From positions 1 through 39,892 of the IMG/VR virus record IMGVR_UViG_3300021964_000174: a DNA stretch of 39,892 bases. One strand, 5' to 3'. This document shows, in pieces, positions 1 to 7,702 of this stretch. The notes below the pieces were generated by a model. That model had not been told where the DNA came from and ran no database searches. It worked only from the letters and a program-made list of their open reading frames with translations. Both the position numbers and the translations under genes were made by a program. The DNA is from a virus. The first letter of the stretch is position 1, and each line of letters starts with the position of its first letter.

Positions 1-637
1 TGTTGGACCGTATGGCGTTGGCGGGCGCTCGCATCGCAACTGATGGCGCCAAAGAACCCGCCACGGCACCGGCAACGCGTGCCGCACCTTCGTAGCCCGT
101 ACCTTCTGCAAGCTGGCCAGCGCCTTCTGATGCGACCGCTGGAACCGCAACACGGGCAGCACGTGCGGCAAGCCCACCAGGTCCACCGATTGCTGCCGGG
201 GCGAACTCGCCTATTGTTCTAGCATATTTGCCAGCCGTCGTTTTGGGCTCGTAAAACTCACCCGTGAAGCCTTCAACCGCCTGTTTGTAATCGTTGTAAT
301 CTGGAATAACGGTTTCAGGATCAACAACGTTGCCTTTGTAGCCAAGCGCACCAGCCCCATAATTGATGCCGGCACGCCCCAGCGCCTCAAGATTGCCAAA
401 GGTTGATCCAACTCCAAGCGCGCCTTGAACCAACCCAATGCCAGCCGATTTTGCAACGTCTTCAACAATCTCGCCCGTCGTCGGATCAGGAGCGGCTTGT
501 ATGGGCGTTACCTTGTGCGCCCGCACTTGATCAATCGTAAAACCTTCCGAGGCAATGTAACCGTCAATATCGGCTTCGGGCGCTCCTTGCGCGACCATTT
601 TGGCCACGTTGTTTTTGATGCGATCAAGGTCTGACAT
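1..637 (-). CDS. DNA-ejection/internal virion protein, N-terminal part (gene split by contig ends)
   Basis: This is the start of a gene that continues, after the circular join, at 39766-38611. Joined in frame the gene has 597 codons (596 residues). The start ATG at 637 overlaps the TGA of the preceding gene (TGATG). The N-terminus is a charged helix followed by a short motif of the type 'GAPEADIDGYIASEGFT', seen at the start of many podovirus internal or ejection proteins. It is followed by a Gly/Ala-rich stretch (about residues 65-200) that could insert in membranes. Its place at the end of a run of three ejection-type proteins and before the tail fibres supports an injected virion protein. 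No enzymatic motif was recognised. Base 2 differs from the equivalent base in the right-hand copy and looks like an assembly-end error. Confidence 0.7.
   Translation of the reverse strand, partial: MSDLDRIKNNVAKMVAQGAPEADIDGYIASEGFTIDQVRAHKVTPIQAAPDPTTGEIVEDVAKSAGIGLVQGALGVGSTFGNLEALGRAGINYGAGALGYKGNVVDPETVIPDYNDYKQAVEGFTGEFYEPKTTAGKYARTIGEFAPAAIGGPGGLAARAARVAVPAVASEGAGQLAEGTGYEGAARVAGAVAGSLAPSVAMRAPANAIRSN
3..128. repeat. Terminal direct repeat, left copy (circular-closure overlap)
   Basis: These 126 bases are identical to 39767-39892. Both copies lie inside the same reading frame, and joining them gives one uninterrupted gene. They are therefore best read as the overlap of a circular or circularly permuted genome assembly rather than as physical terminal repeats. 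Confidence 0.9.
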
Positions 638-1821
638 CAATCAAGCCCGTATTTTTGCTTGTAAGGGTTAACGCCCTGCTGCCCAAAATTCAGGCGCGGG
701 TTAGCGGTTGGCGATGGTTCCGGCCGCGTGGCCTGATAGCCTTCATCACCTTGCGCGAATGGAGACGGTACGTTTTCGGCGCCAAACGCTTTAACATCGC
801 GCTCCCAAGCCCGCCGTCTAGCGGCCGCACCTTCTTTTTTGATTTGGCGAATTCGCTTCAACGCAGACTTGAACTGTCCCAAGCTCTGGGCTTGATCAAG
901 CGCAACTTGTGCGCGCGTGAGAAGATCAAGCTCGCGTTGCGAAACGGCACCAAGGGCGCCACCCGTTGGCGAATTGGCCCGCATGTCCTGGAGTTCAGCA
1001 AAGCCAAGGTTGGCTTTGATCTGATCAAGTTCGATCGCAAGATCGCTTGCCGGTGACCCTGCAATGTAAGCTCCAAGTGTCCCCTTGAATCCAGTTGTCC
1101 AGGGCGATGCTAGTCTCTCTAGGTTATCCAGGGTGCGGAATACGTTAGCGTCACTGCGCTCGGCGGCTTCAATGGCAGAGGCCGCCTTGGACAGTCCTTG
1201 ACGGCCTTTAACTTCGAACTCGCGTTCCATCACGGACTGCTTTTTGTCGGCCGCCGCGCGCCCGCTCAAACCGGCTGGCGTGAGTTCATCCTGTAGTGGA
1301 CTGATCTTGCGCGTGCCATCGTCAGCAAACTGAACTGTGTAGTATTGTCCCGTCCGAGGGTCTTGAAAAATCGCTCCCGTTTTGCCAAAGCGCGGATCGC
1401 CTGAATTAGCTTCAGCGGCGGCGCGCTGCGCCTTTTCGATCCTTGCTTGCAGCAGCTGCCGCTCCAGCGGGGCGTTGGCTTTGGCCTGCCCCATCTTCCA
1501 CTGTTGGAACTCACGTTGTGGCGCCTGGGCCTGGAACTGCCGTGCTTCTTTCGCGGCCCATGGGTTCTGCATGGCAGCGGAGGCATCGCCTGACTGGTAC
1601 ATCTGGCCAAGGAGTTCGGCGGCAAGGCGCTGTTGCTCGCCCTCTTGGCTTGCTGCCGTGTTTTGCAGGTAATTGCCGCCGACGCCACCGAGCACGCCTG
1701 CAAGAGCTTGCGACCAATGCATCGCGCCTTGCCGTGGCGGTTGCAGATAAGACGCGCTATCGCGCTCCATCTGTTGGCCTTGGCGAAGCAGAGCCGCGAG
1801 CTGTTCGGGTGTTGTGACCAT
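637..1821 (-). CDS. Internal virion / DNA-ejection protein (394 aa)
   Basis: The ATG at 1821 overlaps the TAA of the upstream gene (TAATG). A longer in-frame extension to 1971 exists, but it would run deep into the upstream gene. The protein is rich in Gln, Ala and charged residues, with predicted long helices at about residues 85-150 and 190-330. It has a Gly-rich patch near residues 40-50 and a Pro-rich C-terminus. Gln/Ala-rich helical proteins in this position, after the tail hub and before the fibres, are typical of podovirus ejection proteins (roles like P22 gp7/gp16/gp20 or T7 gp14-16). That role is inferred from composition and context; no catalytic motif is visible. Confidence 0.65.
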   Translation of the reverse strand: MVTTPEQLAALLRQGQQMERDSASYLQPPRQGAMHWSQALAGVLGGVGGNYLQNTAASQEGEQQRLAAELLGQMYQSGDASAAMQNPWAAKEARQFQAQAPQREFQQWKMGQAKANAPLERQLLQARIEKAQRAAAEANSGDPRFGKTGAIFQDPRTGQYYTVQFADDGTRKISPLQDELTPAGLSGRAAADKKQSVMEREFEVKGRQGLSKAASAIEAAERSDANVFRTLDNLERLASPWTTGFKGTLGAYIAGSPASDLAIELDQIKANLGFAELQDMRANSPTGGALGAVSQRELDLLTRAQVALDQAQSLGQFKSALKRIRQIKKEGAAARRRAWERDVKAFGAENVPSPFAQGDEGYQATRPEPSPTANPRLNFGQQGVNPYKQKYGLD

Positions 1822-2639
1822 TAGCCGAACCTCGTAACAGACGGTGCCCAACTCGCCCCGTAGTTGTACGGGTTGCCTTGCATAAGGTTCATACCCATTC
1901 CAGCCAAGGACAGCCCGCCGGTTAGTGGTGCTGTTGCAAGGCCAAGTCCGGTCTTCAATAACCCGCTCCAACCAGCTTGCTGATTGTTGTAGTTGGCGAG
2001 TTCCTGCTGATAGTTCCTTTGCATCGCCCCCGGCGCATCAAACGTGCCGCCGGTGTTGATCTGCGAATAAGGGGTGACCTGCGGCCTTCCGAAGTATTCA
2101 AAAGCGTTAACGCCCGGCGTCAATTCGGCCATCGTCTGCTGGCGACCCTGTAGGCTTTGACCGAACATTTGATTCTGAAGGCCAAGCGCCGTCCGTCGAT
2201 ATTCATCACCCTGTTGACGGCCAAGCGCCGCTAACGCCGTGTCATAGGCTTTTGTCCCGGGAACTAGCCCTTGGTTGCGAAGCTGGTTCTCTTTGGCGGC
2301 CGTTTGGTCAGCAAACAGCGGGTCCATCATTTGCCGGGACATATCCCAAGCCTGATTGAACGCACCCATGCTATCCGGGACACCCTGCCCGGCTTGGCCG
2401 TAATACTTCTGTCCGATATCCGCTAGACTGGCTGCTGCCTCGTTGCCAAAAGTGCCAAGCGTCGTCTTTTGCGTGCCCGTGTCGCGGTCATATGTGACGC
2501 CGCCGCCAAACGCACCTTCCTGGTTAAGGCGGTTTGACTCCCAGCCGCGATTGACTGTTGCGTCTGCGGCGCGATTGAATGCTCTCTCTTGGCTTTTCAC
2601 GCTAGGCGGCTTAGGCGCTGATCCGAACAGACTTCCCAT
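1821..2639 (-). CDS. Internal virion / DNA-ejection protein (272 aa)
   Basis: The chosen start is the ATG at 2639 (MGSLFGSAPKPP), which overlaps the upstream gene by 29 bases. The frame is open to 2675. The N-terminus, MGSLFG followed by a proline-lysine segment, is a recurrent beginning of phage injection proteins. The middle is Gln/Asn-rich, and residues about 235-262 form a Gly/Leu/Ala-rich hydrophobic stretch that could enter a membrane during DNA delivery. It is translationally coupled (TAATG) to the next ejection-type gene. Function is inferred from context. Confidence 0.65.
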   Translation of the reverse strand: MGSLFGSAPKPPSVKSQERAFNRAADATVNRGWESNRLNQEGAFGGGVTYDRDTGTQKTTLGTFGNEAAASLADIGQKYYGQAGQGVPDSMGAFNQAWDMSRQMMDPLFADQTAAKENQLRNQGLVPGTKAYDTALAALGRQQGDEYRRTALGLQNQMFGQSLQGRQQTMAELTPGVNAFEYFGRPQVTPYSQINTGGTFDAPGAMQRNYQQELANYNNQQAGWSGLLKTGLGLATAPLTGGLSLAGMGMNLMQGNPYNYGASWAPSVTRFG

Positions 2640-3054
2640 GGTCGATCCACTTACAGGTTTGCGGTTGCATGACAAAGGCTAGGCCATCATCGCCAGGCCC
2701 ATAGTAATCACGACGCACACCTTCGAACCGAAAGCCCAACAAGTTCGGAGCGTGCTTTTTCATAACCTTGTTCGTGCGTTTTGTCACTATTTCGCACCGG
2801 CTCGCGCCCAAATGGCCGAACACGAATGCAAAAACGTCACGAATAACTTGACGGGTCAGCAATCCGTTGGACTCGATGCCGAGCATCACCCCCGCCGCAC
2901 TCGTCTGGACAATCGTGATTGCCCCGCCCAAACGACCGTAATCATCCACCATTCCCAGCGCCCATTGGCGGCCGATCGGGATGGCGCCGTCAGGCTCTTG
3001 CATCGCCAACCACTGCATCACCTGATCGTCGTGGCCGTAAATCAAAACGGTCAA
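2611..3054 (-). CDS. GNAT-like N-acetyltransferase-type protein in the virion gene cluster (147 aa)
   Basis: The start ATG at 3054 overlaps the stop of the tail-hub gene (ATGA). The C-terminal segment 'LLGFRFEGVRR...GPGDDGLAFVM' has the layout of the last strands of a GNAT fold, and the preceding region has the expected helix-strand pattern. Small GNAT-like proteins are common between tail-hub and ejection genes in podoviruses, where their substrate is unknown. The acetyl-CoA-binding Q/RxxGxG/A loop is not clearly present, so it may bind rather than catalyse. The family call is moderate; the substrate is not known. Confidence 0.55.
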   Translation of the reverse strand: MTVLIYGHDDQVMQWLAMQEPDGAIPIGRQWALGMVDDYGRLGGAITIVQTSAAGVMLGIESNGLLTRQVIRDVFAFVFGHLGASRCEIVTKRTNKVMKKHAPNLLGFRFEGVRRDYYGPGDDGLAFVMQPQTCKWIDHGKSVRISA

Positions 3055-4688
3055 TAGTAGTCCCCCGTTTCATACGTCAGAACGAAGCCATTGATCCGCA
3101 TCACCTCGTCTGAGCTAAAGTCCTCGTCAGACCAAGGATCGCCCCATTCCGAAATCCCCCACTGCGCCGACTCGGCTGATTCTTCAGACGTGCCCGTGCG
3201 CGCCTGGAACCGCACAGCGCCGAACTTTCCAAACGCTGGCGGGCTGGTCCAGTCGCTGATCTGCGAAGCATCCTGAGCCCACAGAGACGAGTCCCACGTG
3301 CCTTCGTCCCACACGCCAGATGTCTCGAAAACCGTCACCGATTGCGTTGACAGGCTGGATACGCTCTGAAAGTCCGTTGAGATGCCCAATTGCGGGAAAT
3401 TGCGGTCGGTTGAGATCACCAGCGGCTGCATTGCCGTCCAACGCTTGGTGCGGCCCGGATCGCGATAGGCATTGTAGGCCGTCTCACCGATCGCCGTGAT
3501 GGGTTGGTCAACGTCAGCCGAGCCCGTATCAGCCTGATAGACAGCGCCCGCCAGTCCGCCAAAATACAAGTTGTCGTTGTAGTTCACCCAACAGACGGCA
3601 TTTTGATCCGTAAACCGGCACCAAGCGCCCGTCAGCGTGTTCATCACGTACTGATTGCCTGACACGAACTCTTCGGTGGGCACGTTCAAAATCAGCTGCG
3701 TGCCTTTTGGATAGACACACAATTGCCACCCCTGATTGCTAGCGTAAGACCGTGCCGCAGTGGTCATGGCGTTGGTAATGCGTTGCGTAATCGCGAGGCG
3801 TTGCTGTGAGGATGTATCTACCGAGAGTATCGACGACAGCGCGTAAACGCCCTCGACGGTAATCACCAGTAGATCGTTGCCCCAGCGTTCAAAGCATCTG
3901 CGTCCAATCGGGGCTGCAATATCAAACACACCGATCAGCGACCATGTAACCGCGCTGTCGGGATCGGTGCCTTGATAGATTGCCAACTGGCCGCGCGACG
4001 ATATGAATACTGCGTAATCGTCCGCGCCACTTCCCCCATCCCGTGTCCAAGTCGCCATGGCCATCAGGTAGCCACCACGATCAAAGTTGCTGCCAAGCTC
4101 AAATTCCGTGGCAGCGCCGGCGATCGCATCCGTGGCGAGATAGGCGGCCTTCGTGCTGTCTTTGATCGTGAACCAGATGCGCTTTTTGTGAACGTTGATG
4201 TGCACGGCATTAGCCGCCGTGATGCCCGAGATTGACGGCGTGGCCCAGGTGGTCCCATTGTAGTGGCGCGGCGCATCAATCCCGTTGACGAAATACAAGT
4301 AGTTCGCGCCGGTGTTGGTGAAGTTCACCCACTGAAGATACGGATCATTCAACGAGCTTACGACTTCGCTTGTCGATTGGCCGCGCGTTGTCACGTCAAA
4401 CACGGCGTCGACCGAAGCGGCAAACATCTTAGACGATGACTTGCCCTGCCAGACCATGAGCGTTTCGACCGGACCGGCGGCGTCCGCCAGGTCCCAAGCG
4501 TGATACCGATGCCCCCGGCGCACTTCGACGTAGCCCGGGCGCGGAAACCAGTTATCCAACTGCGTAGCGTGATCCTCGGGCATGGCGGCCAAAGGGCTGA
4601 CGGCATCCCAGCCGCCGACCGGCGCGGGCACGGTTGCTTGTCGCACCACCTGTTGGCGGTTACGGTTTGCTCGTAATGGGGCGCGCAT
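3051..4688 (-). CDS. Tail hub / packaged-DNA stabilisation protein, P22 gp10-like (545 aa)
   Basis: The ATG at 4688 overlaps the TAA of the small upstream gene (TAATG). An in-frame ATG at 4718 would overlap that gene. The protein starts with a basic segment and then 'PAPVGGWDAVSPLAAMPEDHATQLDNWFPRPG', split here as VGGWDA, MPEDHA and LDNWFP. This opening is characteristic of the beta-propeller hub proteins that plug the portal-adaptor complex in P22-like and related podoviruses. The rest is beta-rich with repeated W/Y-x-N/G patterns, as expected for a propeller. It lies after the gp4-like adaptor, in the P22 order. Confidence 0.75.
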   Translation of the reverse strand: MRAPLRANRNRQQVVRQATVPAPVGGWDAVSPLAAMPEDHATQLDNWFPRPGYVEVRRGHRYHAWDLADAAGPVETLMVWQGKSSSKMFAASVDAVFDVTTRGQSTSEVVSSLNDPYLQWVNFTNTGANYLYFVNGIDAPRHYNGTTWATPSISGITAANAVHINVHKKRIWFTIKDSTKAAYLATDAIAGAATEFELGSNFDRGGYLMAMATWTRDGGSGADDYAVFISSRGQLAIYQGTDPDSAVTWSLIGVFDIAAPIGRRCFERWGNDLLVITVEGVYALSSILSVDTSSQQRLAITQRITNAMTTAARSYASNQGWQLCVYPKGTQLILNVPTEEFVSGNQYVMNTLTGAWCRFTDQNAVCWVNYNDNLYFGGLAGAVYQADTGSADVDQPITAIGETAYNAYRDPGRTKRWTAMQPLVISTDRNFPQLGISTDFQSVSSLSTQSVTVFETSGVWDEGTWDSSLWAQDASQISDWTSPPAFGKFGAVRFQARTGTSEESAESAQWGISEWGDPWSDEDFSSDEVMRINGFVLTYETGDYY

Positions 4689-4825
4689 TAGCATCTTGGT
4701 TTGATCCTCACTCTCCATCCAGGCGGATAGTTGCGCGTGGCGGTTTTTGCCATTTCCAGATTGTCGGTTTCAAAGGTCCGCGTCACGTTACTGTTTGGAT
4801 CAAGAATTTCAGCTTTGTAGTCCAT
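4688..4825 (-). CDS. Small conserved-type phage protein (45 aa)
   Basis: A short frame begins with MDYKAEILDP and ends in IKPRC. Its ATG at 4825 follows two bases after the stop of the fibre gene, and its TAA overlaps the ATG of the tail hub (TAATG). Such coupling on both sides argues for a real gene although it is only 45 codons. It is hydrophilic with no membrane segment. The function is unknown; a small head-tail accessory protein is possible. Confidence 0.6.
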   Translation of the reverse strand: MDYKAEILDPNSNVTRTFETDNLEMAKTATRNYPPGWRVRIKPRC

Positions 4826-4827
4826 GA

Positions 4828-6213
4828 CTAAACTCCGATAACTGTCCAGTTGGAACCGTTATACCAAACCAGCGCCGCCGCCGCGCCGCCGCCGGTAACA
4901 GTTGATCCTACACTTGGCGAGCTGGCATCCGTTACGCGCGCAATCGCACCAGCCACTCCAGCCGGCAGGCCCGCAACAGTGAACCCATTGCTTATTTCGG
5001 CAGTTTGAGCCGCTATTGACAGGCAGCCAACAGCACCCGTCCGAGCAATTTCAAACGATGCATCACTATGGCCAAAAGTTATGTCTGATGAGTTTTCAAT
5101 GGCCGTCGTGTCTACGATGACGCCTTTGCGCCATGCGCCAGACGACGCCGAATTGGTAATGTAGATCGCGGCCGTGCAAGGGTTAGTTCCATTACCAACA
5201 AGCAAAAGTCCGACTTTCTGCGTGTTCGTTTCTAGCGTCGCTTGTTCTGTGCCTTCGTTGGCCATCAGGATTTCAATACCGATGGCCTGCCCGTCACCCG
5301 TTCCACCGCCGACAATACGACCCTCCGCATAGCCGCCCCACACGCGGCCTGTCGCATTCGTGTTTGCAATATAGCCTCGCATGTCACACCCGACTGAATC
5401 GCGCGCTATAGGTGTGCCAGTATCGGATGGATCAACTTGAATATTCCAAAAAGCGGCCGCGTTTTTCTGATAATCAGCAGCAGATGACGTTGTGTCCGAT
5501 GTGACCTGAACCATCAAGGCACATTCGTTTGCAGAGCCGTCCGTACCAGAGCCGGCTTCACTGAATACATCGCGAATACGCAGTGCGCTTGTTTGTCCAA
5601 AAAGCGCATCCTCAGCAATCGTGCCGAGCGCCATCGTTGTGCGCACAGTCGTCGCGATTTCATCATCGGACGTAAGAACAAACATATTAGTAGTGTTATT
5701 ATTACCCATCTGAAGGTCGCCGTTGCCGTCGGCAAACAACCTCCAATATTCGTTCGTTCCATCGTTAACAGCGTCGTTGTAAATATCGACAATGCCGCCT
5801 TCGCCGTCGCCAGACCCTCCAAAAACCTGCACAACACCTTGCGTTGTGTCGGCTACTCCAGACGACACAACAGAAGCATTGGCGGTGCCAGTGGCGGTTA
5901 TATTGCCCGTAACACCAAACGCGCTGCCGTCATACGTTAAGCCGCTCGTGCCCTCAAGCGTACCGTCGCCGGTCCAAACCCCGACTTGATTGTCGACGGG
6001 CGTTCCAACTTTACTGACATCGCCACCGCCGCTGCCTGCCACCGTTGACCATGCTCCGTCGCCGCGCAAATAAGTTGATGAGCTTGGTGTTCCAGTGGCG
6101 TCAATCGCATCCACCGGGATCGCATCGAGGTATTCGTCAAGCGCATTCGGGTCGCTTGCGTCCTTGTTGGGATAATGCACCATATTAACGGTGCGCCTAT
6201 CTTCTGTGCTCAT
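4828..6213 (-). CDS. Fibre/spike-like virion protein (461 aa)
   Basis: The start is taken as the ATG at 6213, which forms an ATGA overlap with the adaptor gene; an in-frame ATG at 6222 is possible. The protein is rich in Gly, Thr, Ser, Asn and Asp, with beta-repeat texture. It contains 'STYLRGDGAWSTV' near residue 45, a common opening of phage fibre shafts. The C-terminus (about residues 410-461) has a GFTVAGLPAGVAG...GGG...VWYNGSNW motif that recurs in many fibre proteins and also in the gene at 37121-37552. The middle has no recognised enzyme motif. It is probably a receptor-contacting or decorative fibre. Confidence 0.65.
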   Translation of the reverse strand: MSTEDRRTVNMVHYPNKDASDPNALDEYLDAIPVDAIDATGTPSSSTYLRGDGAWSTVAGSGGGDVSKVGTPVDNQVGVWTGDGTLEGTSGLTYDGSAFGVTGNITATGTANASVVSSGVADTTQGVVQVFGGSGDGEGGIVDIYNDAVNDGTNEYWRLFADGNGDLQMGNNNTTNMFVLTSDDEIATTVRTTMALGTIAEDALFGQTSALRIRDVFSEAGSGTDGSANECALMVQVTSDTTSSAADYQKNAAAFWNIQVDPSDTGTPIARDSVGCDMRGYIANTNATGRVWGGYAEGRIVGGGTGDGQAIGIEILMANEGTEQATLETNTQKVGLLLVGNGTNPCTAAIYITNSASSGAWRKGVIVDTTAIENSSDITFGHSDASFEIARTGAVGCLSIAAQTAEISNGFTVAGLPAGVAGAIARVTDASSPSVGSTVTGGGAAAALVWYNGSNWTVIGV

Positions 6214-6914
6214 AGCGTCCAATTGCTCTCAGGTGTGAAAGGATCGAACACGGTCGAGGTGCCTTGATCCGTCTCAAGGTCGAGAATGCGCATCCCGCCG
6301 TTGTTCGCGAGGCGCTGCGTTAGCTCCATCTCGTAGGTGCGGAAGGCTTCGCTGTAATCCATGCCCTTTTCACGCAGGAACCGCCATTTGACGCCAAGCC
6401 CCATCAGACATTCGCAGAGCTTGCCCACGTCGTCATCGGACTGCCAGGCGGCGTATTCGGTGTCGCCGGCGGCGTTGGTCAGCCAATTAAGCGAGACGTA
6501 CTCAAACGCCCAAGTCTCGCCAGCGGTCGGCACCGGCTGACAGAGGAACGAACTGCCCCGGATGCGGAAGCTGTCCCAGACAGACTGATAGAGGTTTGTC
6601 TTAAGCGCCTGCCAGCGTTGCGGCGTGAGCGGCCCGGCAACCTTGCGGCCTTGATCCCGGTTCCAGACGCTACCCTCAATTAAGCGATCGAAGTCAGACG
6701 GCAACACGTTGGATTGCTCTTCTGTCGCCGTCGTCGTGAAAGTCGTTTCTTTGGTAATCTCTTGCCAGTAGCCCCGGCGGGCCAGTTCCCGGCCTTCAGC
6801 GTTGGCTAGGCCAAGAAGCTGGCGCACCTGGGTGTCGGAGGTCCCAATGACCTGTGTGGGGCGCGGCAAGCCGATCTCATCGGTTACCTGTTGGATCATC
6901 GAAAGAAGGCTCAC
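6210..6914 (-). CDS. Head-tail adaptor, P22 gp4-like (234 aa)
   Basis: The start is GTG at 6914 with CGGAGAG just upstream. The protein begins with a helix (SLLSMIQQVTDEIGLPRP), a pattern shared with P22 gp4-type adaptor proteins. A 'LLGLANAEGRELARRG(Y)W' helix follows at about residues 33-49, a hallmark of this family. The family forms a dodecameric ring under the portal and is often called tail accessory factor or head completion protein. The order adaptor then hub matches P22-like morphogenesis. Confidence 0.7.
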   Translation of the reverse strand: MSLLSMIQQVTDEIGLPRPTQVIGTSDTQVRQLLGLANAEGRELARRGYWQEITKETTFTTTATEEQSNVLPSDFDRLIEGSVWNRDQGRKVAGPLTPQRWQALKTNLYQSVWDSFRIRGSSFLCQPVPTAGETWAFEYVSLNWLTNAAGDTEYAAWQSDDDVGKLCECLMGLGVKWRFLREKGMDYSEAFRTYEMELTQRLANNGGMRILDLETDQGTSTVFDPFTPESNWTL

Positions 6915-6925
6915 CGCGCTCTCCG

Positions 6926-7456
6926 TTAGGCTACGTTGTCAGAAATATCGAGCGTCTCGCTCTCTTCCTTGCGCGGCCGGCCAGGGCCACGCTTGGGCTT
7001 GTCTTCAAGCGCCGCCAACTTAGCTTCAAGTTCGGCAATGCGGTCCGTCTCGGCCTTGCGGGTCTTGGACTCGACCAACAACTTGGCCGCCTTCCACATC
7101 TCGATATAACCCGCCCCGAAGCCGCGCGCCGTCTGCTCGTCAAGGGACGCGAACTCTTCCGCCGTGCGCACCATGTTGTAGCGCAGCACAACCGCTGCAT
7201 CGCGATCGACGCCCGGCACCTCACGGATCGGCGTGCCTTCGATCACTTCGTCGGTACGCTTACCGGCCTGCTTCTGATACAGTTCCCACTCTTTCGGGAA
7301 ACGGTTGATCACGTCAGGCTTGACCTTATAGATGATGTCGGACGGGTCGCCGACGATCTTCACCTGACAAACCTCATAACCAAGGTCTTCATCAAAGAAG
7401 AACGTGGCGCGGAGCCGCCCCGGACCCTCTAGTTCCCTGAGTGCCTGTTGATCCAT
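6926..7456 (-). CDS. Conserved phage structural-cluster protein with C-terminal AT-hook-like motif (176 aa)
   Basis: A good ribosome-binding site (GAGGGGG) precedes the ATG at 7456. The protein is acidic and helical, with a coiled coil at about residues 125-152 and a basic KRGPGRPRKEE motif at about residues 154-164. GRPRK is the core of an AT-hook, which binds the minor groove of A+T-rich DNA. The gene lies between a small capsid-associated gene and the adaptor. A role in head maturation or DNA contact is only an inference. Confidence 0.55.
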   Translation of the reverse strand: MDQQALRELEGPGRLRATFFFDEDLGYEVCQVKIVGDPSDIIYKVKPDVINRFPKEWELYQKQAGKRTDEVIEGTPIREVPGVDRDAAVVLRYNMVRTAEEFASLDEQTARGFGAGYIEMWKAAKLLVESKTRKAETDRIAELEAKLAALEDKPKRGPGRPRKEESETLDISDNVA

Positions 7457-7468
7457 GATATCCCCCTC

Positions 7469-7702
7469 TTAGGTTGTGTACGGTGATGCTTCTGACAGCA
7501 CCAGTGACGTTCCATTGTCGGTGATGACACGGGCGCGGAACGTAGCGCCCACGTTGGTGCTCGACGTGATCGCAATCTGGACATTCACGCGGTCTTCGGC
7601 CTTCACGCCGGTCGAGGTATAAGACGAGATGGTTGCAGATCCACTGGTTGCGGTGCCGCTGCCGAGCTTGATCGGGCCTTTGTAAACGTCGCAGGTTGCC
7701 AT
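7469..7702 (-). CDS. Small beta-rich virion-type protein (77 aa)
   Basis: The ATG overlaps the stop of the DUF115-methyltransferase gene (TAATG). The product is short, rich in Thr, Ser, Val and Gly, with alternating hydrophobic positions consistent with an all-beta fold such as a head-decoration protein. There are no Cys-pair or enzyme motifs. It is likely structural because of composition and location; the exact role is not known. Confidence 0.55.
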   Translation of the reverse strand: MATCDVYKGPIKLGSGTATSGSATISSYTSTGVKAEDRVNVQIAITSSTNVGATFRARVITDNGTSLVLSEASPYTT

